Shown: positions 5,941-13,209 of the stretch, in pieces
Position numbering within the stretch: the first letter of the stretch is position 1
Layout: each line of letters starts with the position of its first letter
Source: Candidatus Acidiferrales bacterium
Lineage (GTDB): Bacteria; Acidobacteriota; Terriglobia; Acidoferrales; UBA7541
Assembly: GCA_030043155.1 (NCBI GenBank)
Contig: JASHYE010000252.1
Coordinates: 1-14,683 of the forward strand
Direction of reading: 5' to 3'
Length of the DNA: 14,683 nucleotides
Program-made: the position numbers and the translations under genes
Notes under the pieces: model-generated
Told to the model about the DNA's origin: nothing
Databases searched by the model: none
The model's input: only the letters and a program-made list of their open reading frames with translations

Positions 5941-7518
5941 ATGAAGTGGTGTGTTGTTGTTGCGCTGGTGCTGTTCCCAATCGCTGCCCTAGGGCAGACC
6001 CCTACAGACGGAGCGACTCCAATGGTGAAGGCCGCGTCTGCGCGAGAAAACCCTCACAACAGACGAGCCGATACCGCATCTCCGATTGCTTCTGCCGCAC
6101 AAACCGTCGTTCCGATCACGAAAATCCATTTGCACGGGCCGATAGGAATGATCGACTTCGGCTCTGGGTTCTGCCTCGACCCGGAATGCCGCTTTATCGT
6201 AACGAACTACCACGTCGCTGAGGCTATGGGAAAGCATCTTTCGATCCAGCACGAGCCTGTCGTCCAACGGTGGCTCGCGTCGGGTCCGAATGATGAGGGC
6301 GCTACCAAGGATGGGTACAATCCGCTGCACGACCTCGCCGTGGCAGAACTGAAGCGCAGCCTGAACCGCAGAGGATTCCACGGCTTGCCGTACAACATGG
6401 ACGATGTGGAAGACCTTGTCACCGGCCAAGATGTTGATATTTACGCGTTCCCGCTAGAACTCAAGCCCAAACGCAAGCTCCAGCATTTTCACGGTGAGTA
6501 CATCGGTCTCGGTCAGAACGGCTTGCTTGCTTTCTCCTACCGGTCCAACCCGCACCGATTGCGGGTTGGCGCTAGTGGTGGACTGGTCGTTGACGGAAAG
6601 GGACGCGTCATGGCAATCCTCGCTAGGGTTGTTGTTAACCAAAACGTCGTGCTTGGCGTCCCAGTCGAGGTGCTGTCTGCCTTTGTGAGCAAAATCCAGC
6701 CATATTTGGCGGCGAGGCTGTTCCCCAAGACCGTCTTCATTCCGCCAGTCGAGCCGGACATTTATCCTCAATGGGTCCCTAATCGCTCGGACGGGCGCTT
6801 GGAGCATCGGCCCGCTGAGCCGCCCGATGTGCAACTACTACGGGTGAAGGCACAGGAGGTAATCGATGGCATGCACGCCGCCATCGCCATCGAGTCGTAT
6901 GAATGGGGCAAGGGCAGCGCCGCGAACGACCCGCAGGCTACCGGGTATTACGAAGTCAGGACGTTCGATGGGTATCAGCATTTCCGGCAGTACCCTGACG
7001 GCAAGAAGGAGATGAACGAGATACCTTGGCCTCCCCTGATGTCGGCCATCGATCCGGGCGGCGCGTGGTCATACGTGCCTCAGCTAGTCGCCAAGAAATA
7101 TGACCTGAGGATTCGTCGCGCTGCCGATATCGCCTGGAAAGGGCAGGCGCTCCGCGTTTTCCAATACCACGGCGCGAAGGAAGACAGGGTCTGCACGTTC
7201 GACGACCAACTCGACCTCGGCTTCATGGTTCACCACCACATCGAGTCATACGACTGCTCTGGGGAGGTCTGGACGGACCAGAGCGAAAACATCATGCGGG
7301 TTTCCGAGAACTATTTCATGCCGAATTCGCAGACGGAAATGAGGTTGATAGTCACGCTCGGATGGACGGACATAGGGGGCAAGCGGCTTCTTGTACCTGT
7401 CACGTTGTCGATGGAAACTGTGGATGGCCCTCACATCCACTGGTGCCGTGGGCAGTTTATGGACTACCGGCAGTTCAGGTCCTCGGTGCGACTGATCGCC
7501 CTGCCAAACTCAAACTAG
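5941..7518 (+). CDS. Secreted trypsin-like serine protease with a novel C-terminal domain
   Basis: The 525-residue protein begins with a signal peptide (MKWCVVVALVLFPIAALGQ, cleavage likely after ALG), so it works outside the cytoplasm. A chymotrypsin-fold domain (about residues 60-255) has the triad His91 (FIVTNYHVAE), Asp131 (NPLHDLAVAEL) and Ser212 (VGASGGLVV), typical of trypsin-2/HtrA-like peptidases. No PDZ domain follows. Residues 285-525 form a domain I do not recognise, rich in Trp, Tyr and His, with Cys pairs (RVCTFDD, SYDCSGE). ATG 5941 is preferred over 5857 because GGGAGGGG precedes it and the upstream codons lie in the sigma-54 promoter. The frame is intact. Position suggests control by the activators encoded 1.3 kb downstream. 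Substrates are unknown. Confidence 0.88.
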   Translation: MKWCVVVALVLFPIAALGQTPTDGATPMVKAASARENPHNRRADTASPIASAAQTVVPITKIHLHGPIGMIDFGSGFCLDPECRFIVTNYHVAEAMGKHLSIQHEPVVQRWLASGPNDEGATKDGYNPLHDLAVAELKRSLNRRGFHGLPYNMDDVEDLVTGQDVDIYAFPLELKPKRKLQHFHGEYIGLGQNGLLAFSYRSNPHRLRVGASGGLVVDGKGRVMAILARVVVNQNVVLGVPVEVLSAFVSKIQPYLAARLFPKTVFIPPVEPDIYPQWVPNRSDGRLEHRPAEPPDVQLLRVKAQEVIDGMHAAIAIESYEWGKGSAANDPQATGYYEVRTFDGYQHFRQYPDGKKEMNEIPWPPLMSAIDPGGAWSYVPQLVAKKYDLRIRRAADIAWKGQALRVFQYHGAKEDRVCTFDDQLDLGFMVHHHIESYDCSGEVWTDQSENIMRVSENYFMPNSQTEMRLIVTLGWTDIGGKRLLVPVTLSMETVDGPHIHWCRGQFMDYRQFRSSVRLIALPNSN

Positions 7519-7561
7519 CCGACTTGACGCGGCCTTCCTGACAGTTCACGCACCCTGCAAG

Positions 7562-7574
7562 TCCCAACGTGGAA
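7562..7574. promoter_or_regulatory. Candidate enhancer (UAS) dyad for the exported-protein promoter
   Basis: TCCCA-ACG-TGGAA differs from the dyad at 5750 in only one arm base plus two spacer-side bases, and lies 97 bp upstream of the -24 element at 7659. It falls in the short gene-free stretch after the protease stop codon. Confidence 0.4.
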
Positions 7575-7658
7575 CGAACTGCTCTAAAACGGGGAATTTC
7601 TGGCGACTTCCGTGTCGTTAACCCCTGAGTTTTCTCTTCTTAGCGGAATCGTTTAACT

Positions 7659-7674
7659 CGGAAAGTGAATTGCT
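7659..7674 (+). promoter_or_regulatory. Sigma-54 (-24/-12) promoter of the exported-protein gene
   Basis: CGGAAAGTGAATTGCT keeps GG (7660-7661), A5, G7 and TTGCT of the sigma-54 consensus, with ten bases between GG and GC. The predicted start at about 7685 gives a leader of about 38 bases before ATG 7723. It is the weakest of the three at the -24 side (CGGAAAG against TGGCACG). Confidence 0.5.
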
Positions 7675-7722
7675 GCTCCGCTGCTTGTCCGCAGTTCCAG
7701 CAAGGGGAAAGGTGAATTTCAA

Positions 7723-8228
7723 ATGACCGTACGTGGGTTGACGTTACGAGTGTTTGAAGTTGTGCTTCTTTTCGGCGTGATCTCATCTCTATCTCTTCCG
7801 CGGGTTTCACAAGCCGACCCGGTGACATGGGCTATCCGCAGTGGCTTCCCTCTACATCCTATACTGGTGGTACTGGTGGCGACGTTAGCAACGCTCCGCC
7901 TCTGGGCTATTACATTGGCATAAGCGGCGGACGTGGCATGCGTACGGAAACGATTACATTCTCTAAGCCGGTTGTTGACCCTGTTTTAGCGATTTGGAGC
8001 CTGGGAACGACCAATACACTCGCTGAGTTGGTGGTTCAATGCACAGGAGCCTTTCTCTATACTCGCCGGTGGTCCCAGCGCTCAGTTCGGCGGCGAATCG
8101 ATATACACAGTTTGAGTGAGTTTCTTCTCATCGCGGAGCCATCGCAGTCTTTTTCCAACGTTCATGGGAATAGATCCTATAAACCAACCCTACATAATCA
8201 GGGAGCGCTAAATCAAGCACATGCCTAA
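7723..8228 (+). pseudogene. Exported PEP-CTERM-like protein, broken by frameshifts
   Basis: ATG 7723 follows a purine-rich GGGGAAAGG and opens with a clear signal peptide (basic MTVRGLTLR, hydrophobic VVLLFGVISSLSL, cleavage near VSQA-DPV). Protein character then moves to another frame, in pieces: YPQWLPSTSYTGGTGG, VSNAPPLGYYIGISGG and ETITFSKPVVDPVLAIWSLG. After about 8030 it returns to the first frame (FNAQEPFSILAGGPSAQFGG, ESIYT) and stops at 8113-8115. The remaining bases to about 8228 are too worn to read. Pieces such as TITFSxPVxDPVxAIWSLG and PSAxxGGxSI recall a family of secreted beta-rich proteins, often with PEP-CTERM sorting tails, in Acidobacteriota. That match is from memory. No sorting tail is visible. 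Its sigma-54 promoter and enhancer dyad survive. Confidence 0.65.
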
Positions 8229-8615
8229 CCGCTCGATAAACCGGCAGTTCGAACGTTTCATTTAGCTAGTGAAGATTAACTCAAAAATGTAAACGACCCT
8301 CATATTCTTACTTTGGCCTCGCTAGAGACGCCACAGTGAGGTCCTCCGGGGGATTCACCAAATGTTTCACAAGCCAAGACGAATGCGATTTCCTCTTGCA
8401 TTTGTCTCTGTTAGGTGTATAAGACTGCCCGTACCTGATATGCTAATTTTATTGCGAAAGGTAAACAATGGCTCTAAGCCCCGCCTTCAAGGGCTGCATC
8501 TCATGTTCTTATCGCCCGTCGAGCTATGACAGAATCGACTAGCTTTCCACTGATTGCTTTCCGAATGTATGCCGCACGAAAAGTGCTGGGAAATCGGCAA
8601 CGGCGTGAAAGTGAT
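8229..8615 (+). other. Mostly gene-free stretch with a possible sigma-70 promoter and a 24-codon ORF
   Basis: TTGCAT (8396-8401) and TATAAG (8418-8423), 16 bp apart, form a fair housekeeping-type promoter. About 45 bases after it, ATG 8468, preceded by AAAGG at seven bases, opens a 24-codon frame ending at TAG 8540-8542 and containing CISC. It may be a leader peptide, a tiny protein or chance. No other gene is supported; the longer reading frames here have no signature. A basal transcript from this promoter would run into the activator operon. Confidence 0.3.
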
Positions 8616-8628
8616 TCCCAATTCAGGA
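8616..8628. promoter_or_regulatory. Candidate enhancer (UAS) dyad for the activator operon
   Basis: TCCCA-ATT-CAGGA keeps the left arm of the dyad at 5750 fully and three of five bases on the right. It lies 110 bp upstream of the -24 element at 8726, nearly the same distance as at the protease promoter (108). A second partial site, TCCCA-AAT-TTGGC (8717-8729), overlaps the -24 element. Confidence 0.4.
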
Positions 8629-8725
8629 TTGTAGTGTTCAATCTCGGTACATCGCCCAGATTTGTCTGTGCCGGACGAAAATTGCAAACTGTGCATTGCG
8701 AGCCAATTAGGGATTTTCCCAAATT

Positions 8726-8741
8726 TGGCTCGCGACTTGCT
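8726..8741 (+). promoter_or_regulatory. Strong sigma-54 (-24/-12) promoter of the activator operon
   Basis: TGGCTCGCGACTTGCT differs from the consensus TGGCACG-N4-TTGCT only at the A5 position, with the GG (8727-8728) and GC (8739-8740) doublets ten bases apart. Transcription would start about 8752, 46 bases before ATG 8798. Because the gene it drives is itself a sigma-54 activator, it implies positive autoregulation. Confidence 0.7.
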
Positions 8742-8797
8742 GCTGAATCGGGAAAATCGCTGCGAACGAAGCGATTGGCGAGCTGGTTGAGGAGTAG

Positions 8798-10216
8798 ATG
8801 AAAACGGGGCCTGAGATGACCGACAAATTGGCCACACTGGGACCAGCAGGCTTAGACCGGCCAGACCCCGGCACCGTCTTGATCGTCGACGACGAGGATT
8901 CAGCGCTTTGCCTCTGCGCGGACATAGCAAAGGAGGCTTGTCTCCGCGTACGCACAGCAAGAACGACAGAACAGGCGCTCGAAACGCTCGACGGGTATCC
9001 CGTGGACATTGTTATCACCGACCTTCGCGTGCCTGAGCTAGGGGGTCTTGAGCTTCTGCGGCGTGTCCGCGAACACTATCCCGAGGTAGCGGTGCTGGTG
9101 TTGACCCAATATGGCACGATTCAGACCGCGGTCGAGGCCACGAGGCTAGGAGCCTCCGACTACGTTACCAAGCCATTCCATATCGATGAGCTCCGTGGCA
9201 AACTGCGAAGGCTGATCCACGAGCAGGAAATAGATCACGAAAATCGCGTTCTGCGCGAGCAGCTTCGAACCCGACCTGGCTATAAGGAGCTGATCGGGAC
9301 TTCCCCCAAAATGCAACGCGTTTATAGGCTGATTGAGAAGGTCAGCCAAAACAGCTATCCGGTGCTCGTTTTGGGTGAGAGTGGCACGGGCAAGGAACTG
9401 GTCGCCCGCTCCATTCATTTTTCGGGCGTGCGGTGCCGGGGGCCATTCGTTCCGCTTGACTGCACGGCGCTCGCTCCCACGTTAATCGAGTCGGAGCTTT
9501 TCGGATACGTGAGGGGCGCGTTTACCGGGGCGATGCATAACAAGCAAGGAGTGTTTGAAAGCGCGGACAAGGGCACGCTGTTCCTCGATGAAATTGGCAA
9601 TCTTCCGACCGACATGCAAGCCAAGCTGTTGCGAGTTGTTCAGGAGCGGGAAATCAAACCGGTCGGGTCAAATGAGCGCGTCCCCGTGAACGTGCGAATC
9701 GTCGCGGCCACCAATCGTGATCTGGAAGCAGCAGTGCGCGACAACGAGTTCCGCAAAGACCTGTTCTTTCGGTTGAACGTTGTACAAATCAATCTTCCGC
9801 CATTGCGGGAACGTAAAAGTGACATCCCTCTCTTAGTGCAGGCCTTCTTGGCGAAGTTCGCTGACGCCGATCATCCGGTGCCGACGCTGACGGAAGATGC
9901 CGTGGCCCGCCTGACCTCTTACAACTGGCCGGGAAACATCCGCGAGCTTGAAAATGCCATCGAGCGCGCTGTGGCGCTGGGCTCGGGCCCAGTCTTGCGT
10001 TCCAGTGACCTTCCCTCCAACATTCATTACGGAAACGACTCTGAGTATATCCTGGACGAGACTATAACACTTGAGGCAATGGAGCGCCGTGCCATCCTGC
10101 AAGCGGTGCGCGAAGCGAATGGAGACAAACTGACCGCCGCGCGATTGCTAGGCATAGGCAAGACCACCCTGTATCGAAAACTGAAGCAGTATCGAGTCGC
10201 AGAGGGCCAACCGTGA
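8798..10216 (+). CDS. NtrC-family sigma-54-dependent response regulator (REC-AAA+-Fis HTH)
   Basis: The 472-residue protein has three domains. The receiver (about 25-140) has Asp31/Asp32, phospho-acceptor Asp75 (VITDLRVPE), Thr103 and Lys125 (YVTKPF). The AAA+ domain (about 163-395) has Walker A GESGTGKE (193-200), an intact GAFTGA sigma-54 loop (240-245) and Walker B LFLDE (261-265). The C-terminal Fis-type HTH (about 425-466) contains AARLLGIGKTTLYRKLKQY. The protein would bind an upstream enhancer and remodel sigma-54 RNA polymerase after phosphorylation. GAGGAG lies six bases before ATG. Its gene is preceded by a strong sigma-54 promoter and by a possible enhancer dyad. No partner histidine kinase is in the window. 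The next gene follows after 36 bases, probably in the same operon. Confidence 0.95.
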   Translation: MKTGPEMTDKLATLGPAGLDRPDPGTVLIVDDEDSALCLCADIAKEACLRVRTARTTEQALETLDGYPVDIVITDLRVPELGGLELLRRVREHYPEVAVLVLTQYGTIQTAVEATRLGASDYVTKPFHIDELRGKLRRLIHEQEIDHENRVLREQLRTRPGYKELIGTSPKMQRVYRLIEKVSQNSYPVLVLGESGTGKELVARSIHFSGVRCRGPFVPLDCTALAPTLIESELFGYVRGAFTGAMHNKQGVFESADKGTLFLDEIGNLPTDMQAKLLRVVQEREIKPVGSNERVPVNVRIVAATNRDLEAAVRDNEFRKDLFFRLNVVQINLPPLRERKSDIPLLVQAFLAKFADADHPVPTLTEDAVARLTSYNWPGNIRELENAIERAVALGSGPVLRSSDLPSNIHYGNDSEYILDETITLEAMERRAILQAVREANGDKLTAARLLGIGKTTLYRKLKQYRVAEGQP

Positions 10217-10252
10217 GTATCGGCCACCTGATCTTCCTTGTGGAGAGAACTG

Positions 10253-11308
10253 ATGACTCGGCCTGCCCAGCCTAACTTCACCTTCGGTCTCCTTGTGGGC
10301 AAATCCAAGCCGATGCAGCATATCTTCCAACAGATTGCACGTGTAGCCAGCGGGTCCTACCCCGTGCTCATAATCGGTGAGACGGGTACGGGAAAGGAAT
10401 TGATCGCGCGCGCGATTCACCAGCATGCCCGAGCGCAGCGCCCCTTCGTTGCAGTTGACTGTTCCGCAGTGCCTGCCTCCCTTTTCGAGACCGAGATGTT
10501 TGGTTGTACCAAAGGAGCCTACACAGGAGCCGTTGAAGCAAGGCTCGGGGTGATTGAGTCCGCTAATGGCGGCACTCTATTTCTCGATGAGATCGGAAAC
10601 CTTGCTTCGGGGCTTCAACCGAAACTGCTTCGAGCGCTGCAACAGAAGGAGATCAGGCCGGTTGGAGCAAACTTTACGAGGCAATTCGCAGCTCGTGTTA
10701 TCGCTGCTACCAACATCGATATTGAAGAGGCCGTGCAAGGCCGGACGTTCCGCTGCGATCTTTTTCACAGATTGAATGTTGTCCAGCTCAGAGTGCTGCC
10801 GCTTCGTCATCGGCCGGAGGATATTCGGCCACTTGCTGAGTCATTTGTTCGACAGTACACAGACGAACTACAGGTGACTCGTAGCATTTCCGAAGAAGGA
10901 AAGAAACGGTTAGAGAGGTATGATTGGCCGGGAAACGTTCGAGAGCTACAAAATGTCGTCGCGCGAGCCATAGTTTTGGAAGAGGGACCACTTCTGGAAT
11001 TTAGAGATTTTAATGATTTTCGATCTGCCAAACTCGCGACAAATCAGGCACCGCTGAGCCTTGAAACCTTAGAGCGACAGGCTATATTGGGGAGCTTGCA
11101 AAGGACAGGTGGCTGTAGAGCCCTTACGGCGCGGAATTTGGGTATCGGCTCGACCACTCTGTATATAAAGCTGAAAAAATATGCCAACGCTTGGCATGTA
11201 ACCGCTCCAAAGCAGCAAGGGTTCGGGGGGGTAGTCCGCCGTCAATGTACGCATACAGTTGAACCAAAGCCACCGAGCTCCGCTGTTGTTCGTCTTGACA
11301 AGTATTAG
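10253..11308 (+). CDS. Sigma-54 activator without receiver domain, GAYTGA variant
   Basis: The 351-residue protein starts almost directly with the AAA+ domain. Walker A is GETGTGKE (42-49), Walker B LFLDE (109-113), and the NWPGNIRE-type sensor motif reads DWPGNVRELQN. The sigma-54 contact loop is GAYTGA (88-93) instead of GAFTGA, a conservative Phe-to-Tyr change. A Fis-type HTH follows (ALTARNLGIGSTTLYIKLKKY), then about 40 extra residues of no known type. There is no receiver or sensor domain, as in PspF, so control must come from a partner protein, from expression level or from mixed oligomers with the upstream activator. ATG 10253 (GGAGAG five bases before) is chosen over TTG 10238. Similarity in layout to the upstream gene suggests a duplication, now diverged. 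Confidence 0.93.
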   Translation: MTRPAQPNFTFGLLVGKSKPMQHIFQQIARVASGSYPVLIIGETGTGKELIARAIHQHARAQRPFVAVDCSAVPASLFETEMFGCTKGAYTGAVEARLGVIESANGGTLFLDEIGNLASGLQPKLLRALQQKEIRPVGANFTRQFAARVIAATNIDIEEAVQGRTFRCDLFHRLNVVQLRVLPLRHRPEDIRPLAESFVRQYTDELQVTRSISEEGKKRLERYDWPGNVRELQNVVARAIVLEEGPLLEFRDFNDFRSAKLATNQAPLSLETLERQAILGSLQRTGGCRALTARNLGIGSTTLYIKLKKYANAWHVTAPKQQGFGGVVRRQCTHTVEPKPPSSAVVRLDKY

Positions 11309-11387
11309 CACAAAATTTCCGATGGTTTTCGATGCAAACTGTGGTAACGTATAGGTCCCTTCCTCCTCTGCCGCAAGGAGCGCTTCG

Positions 11388-11687
11388 GTGGTTAGTAACG
11401 CGGCTTGTTACAATCCGCAGGAAGAGACTGCGAAGCGCATTGAAAGTTTGTGCCGGATCCTTCGAACAGTCGAGCGAGGTGGCGGCAGGTTCGTAGGTTT
11501 TCAACCCGGCCCAAAGTCGTACATTGCGCTCTTCCGGCATCCGTTGACTGCCACAACTCTTGGTTTACCTGTGCCCGAACTAACGTCCGAACGAGTCACA
11601 GCAAAAATCGTACAAGCGGTGCAGGCGCGATTCGCTTTTCCCGACGATTCGCTGTTCGGTATTCCCATATTTTTACCGAAAATATAA
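11388..11687 (+). CDS. Small hypothetical protein, 99 residues
   Basis: The frame opens with GTG 11388, preceded by AAGGAG at seven bases, and reads VVSNAACYNPQEETAKRIES to a terminal FGIPIFLPKI. It looks like a folded soluble alpha/beta protein: an amphipathic helix (KRIESLCRILRTVE), a strand region (GRFVGFQPGPKSYIALFRH), then a helix (SERVTAKIVQAVQARF). There is no signal peptide, no membrane segment and no metal motif. It follows the activator operon by 79 bases and could share its transcript. I do not recognise a family. The good ribosome site and protein-like composition support a real gene, though it is short. Confidence 0.55.
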   Translation: MVSNAACYNPQEETAKRIESLCRILRTVERGGGRFVGFQPGPKSYIALFRHPLTATTLGLPVPELTSERVTAKIVQAVQARFAFPDDSLFGIPIFLPKI

Positions 11688-11763
11688 ATCAGGCCCACTT
11701 CCCTCCGACATGAACAACGGTTACGCACATACACTACTAGTGTCCTCCGCATTTCTTTACAGA

Positions 11764-12057
11764 TTACCCGTCATACCTAGCGTGGCAACTCACACTCAAA
11801 ACCTCGTTTTGCCATCCTTCGAGGGTCTCCAGCAAGCGTGACACCGCACTGTTTTCCGCCGCACGGCATAACAGAACCACATCGCAAATTCCTCGATAAT
11901 CCAACACATCCGAGACCCGGCAATCCAACACATCCAAGAGCTGCACGCCAATAGATCGTCCAAGCTCTCGTAGCATGCTAGGCTCCAGAGATACGCGTTG
12001 GATGTCCCTCCCGCGACGGCCTAGCAATGGCCGCAAAAGGATGACATAGCTCTTCAT
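11764..12057 (-). CDS. GYD-domain-like protein with an internal 8-residue duplication
   Basis: The 97-residue product begins MKSYVILLRPL, continues SMLRELGRSIGVQLLDV... and ends GWQNEVLSVSCHARYDG. This follows the ferredoxin-like GYD pattern: a first strand, a helix, a strand with 'YDxVxxxxA' (here YRGICDVVLLCRA), a helix (SAVSRLLETLEG) and a last strand (NEVLSVSC). Length fits the family (about 95-105). The family's function is unknown. DVLDCRVS-DVLDYRGI is a tandem 24-bp duplication (11898-11945) lengthening the central strand region. ATG 12057 is chosen from the family N-terminus; an upstream GTG at 12156 is possible. No strong ribosome site is visible at either. Confidence 0.6.
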   Translation of the reverse strand: MKSYVILLRPLLGRRGRDIQRVSLEPSMLRELGRSIGVQLLDVLDCRVSDVLDYRGICDVVLLCRAAENSAVSRLLETLEGWQNEVLSVSCHARYDG

Positions 12058-12227
12058 TGTCGATTCAAATGATTCTCTTTCAACGGTAGGAAATTGTAGC
12101 CCTTGCCCGCGAGCGACATCTTGACGAGCGGTCGTTCGCCCACGGTAATAGGACACTCAAACCGAGCATTTGTCCGAGCCTTCACAAATGAAAATATCAG
12201 AGGAGTAGCCAAAGTGGGAGCTTCCGC

Positions 12228-12279
12228 CAGCTACGCCGCCGAGAGTAGCATTTCGTCATAGCGGAGACAAGCGTAGCTG
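12228..12279. repeat. Inverted repeat between two minus-strand genes
   Basis: CAGCTACGC (12228-12236) and GCGTAGCTG (12271-12279) are perfect 9-bp arms around a 34-base loop. It lies just beyond the 3' end of the ORF at 12295-12555 and upstream of the GYD-like gene, both read leftwards. It may end or attenuate transcription. No T-run follows. Confidence 0.4.
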
Positions 12280-12294
12280 CCCATTGTTATAAAA

Positions 12295-12555
12295 CTAAAC
12301 GAAATTGCCACTCTCGATGTCTGTCGCTGTGACTAGCAAGGTGCACATGGCCGCTCCGTCACCTGGCAGACGTACTTCCGTATGTGCTAGATGATCGAAT
12401 GCTCGTCGCAGTACGTTCAGCGCTGCGTGTCTGATAACTTCTGGATGGCAAAACGAATCAATGGCTACGCGCAACTGAAAGGTGCTGTCGCTTGCTCTGT
12501 CGAAAGATATCAGATTTCCTGCGCCGTCGAAGGATTCGTTCGAGCACATGTTCAT
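12295..12555 (-). CDS. Possible small protein, 86 residues, unrecognised
   Basis: The frame reads MNMCSNESFDGAGNLISFDR, then a strand-rich middle (TFQLRVAIDSFCHPEVIRH), a helix (AALNVLRRAFDHLAHTEV) and a last strand (AMCTLLVTATDIESG). It could be a small alpha/beta domain. There is no clear ribosome site in the A/T-rich bases before ATG, no signal peptide and no family match that I know. It lies between the GYD-like gene and a broken secreted-protein gene on the same strand. It may be a real small gene or a remnant. Confidence 0.35.
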   Translation of the reverse strand: MNMCSNESFDGAGNLISFDRASDSTFQLRVAIDSFCHPEVIRHAALNVLRRAFDHLAHTEVRLPGDGAAMCTLLVTATDIESGNFV

Positions 12556-12694
12556 TCGCTAGCTAATTTTATTTTGCAGGCGAGACCGCAAACTACTGGT
12601 CGGAAGGGCGGAAGGGGAGCAGGTCACGACCTGCCCTAACGAGCAAGCGCCGGAAGCCGATCGTCACGTGCATGCCTACTTCAGCCAAAAACCT

Positions 12695-13151
12695 CTACTG
12701 TTTTTGCTGATAGGTGATTTTCTTGCCGGTTTTGACTTGAGAATCGGCAGGAGAGTTTGCGGCAGCGCTTTGCCAAGCTCAAATACTGCTGCTTCTTTCG
12801 CCGTCCCCTCCATGAACTCCAGCGTCAAAAAATGGTGCTTAGCCTTAATGAAGAGCCCCGCGATGCCACATGGCAAGCAGACAATGCTACTCCCACAGAC
12901 GTGCCGATGCGGGTAGAAGGTTTGTCGCCGTACTCCATGTCTGTAATGGACGCGTATGGGATAGCAAACTCATCTTTGTGGTAGTCGAACTGAAGGCCGC
13001 TATCGCCTGCAATCAGGCTACCGGTCTGCGATTTGGAAATCTGCGTTACAGTTCCACCATCGTATTGCGCCTGTTTCGAACCTACAGCGTGGCTCGGCAG
13101 GGGTGCCAATAGCATCACAACTGTGAGCGCTAGAAGAATCCTTCGTTTCAT
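12695..13151 (-). pseudogene. Secreted PH-like hypothetical protein, two frameshifts
   Basis: ATG 13151 (GAAGGA seven bases upstream) opens a signal peptide (MKRRILLALTVVMLLAPLPS, ending SHA-VGS). It is followed by YDGGTVTQISKSQTGSLIAG, LQFDYHKDEFAIPYASITDM and EYGDKPSTRIGTSVGVAL. Near 12875 the frame shifts; the next frame gives KAKHHFLTLEF and AKEAAVFELGKALPQTLLP. A second shift near 12729 restores TGKKITYQQKQ and TAG 12695-12697. The restored protein (about 150 residues) resembles a secreted family I recall from Acidobacteriota, with a central 'IPYaxIxxxEYG' strand pair and 'KHFLTixF...AVFELGKD' end, like a PH-type domain. Function is unknown. A GCAGGT-CACG-ACCTGC stem-loop (12619-12634) lies beyond its end. 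Confidence 0.75.
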
Positions 13152-13193
13152 CTTCGATTCCTTCTCCCCGACAAAAGCTCATTGTGCCCTACC

Positions 13194-13209
13194 GAAAAGA
13201 TCTCTTTTC
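13194..13209. promoter_or_regulatory. Palindrome upstream of the secreted-protein pseudogene
   Basis: GAAAAGA-TC-TCTTTTC is a perfect 7-bp inverted repeat 43-58 bases upstream of the ATG at 13151, where a promoter or operator would be expected. TTGAAA overlaps it on the minus strand, but I cannot pair it with a convincing -10 box. A further inverted repeat, CGCGCGT/ACGCGCG, lies at 13338-13369. Nothing else is seen between 13210 and 13485. Confidence 0.3.

Noticed and set aside
8665..8690. A second -24/-12-like site (GTGCCGGACGAAAATTGCA)
   Set aside because: The GG and GC doublets are nine rather than ten bases apart with a poor -24 element; the site at 8726 is much better.
8487..8960. Minus-strand ORF of 157 codons opposite the activator promoter
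   Set aside because: Overlaps the sigma-54 promoter and the receiver-domain coding region; composition is that of a shadow.
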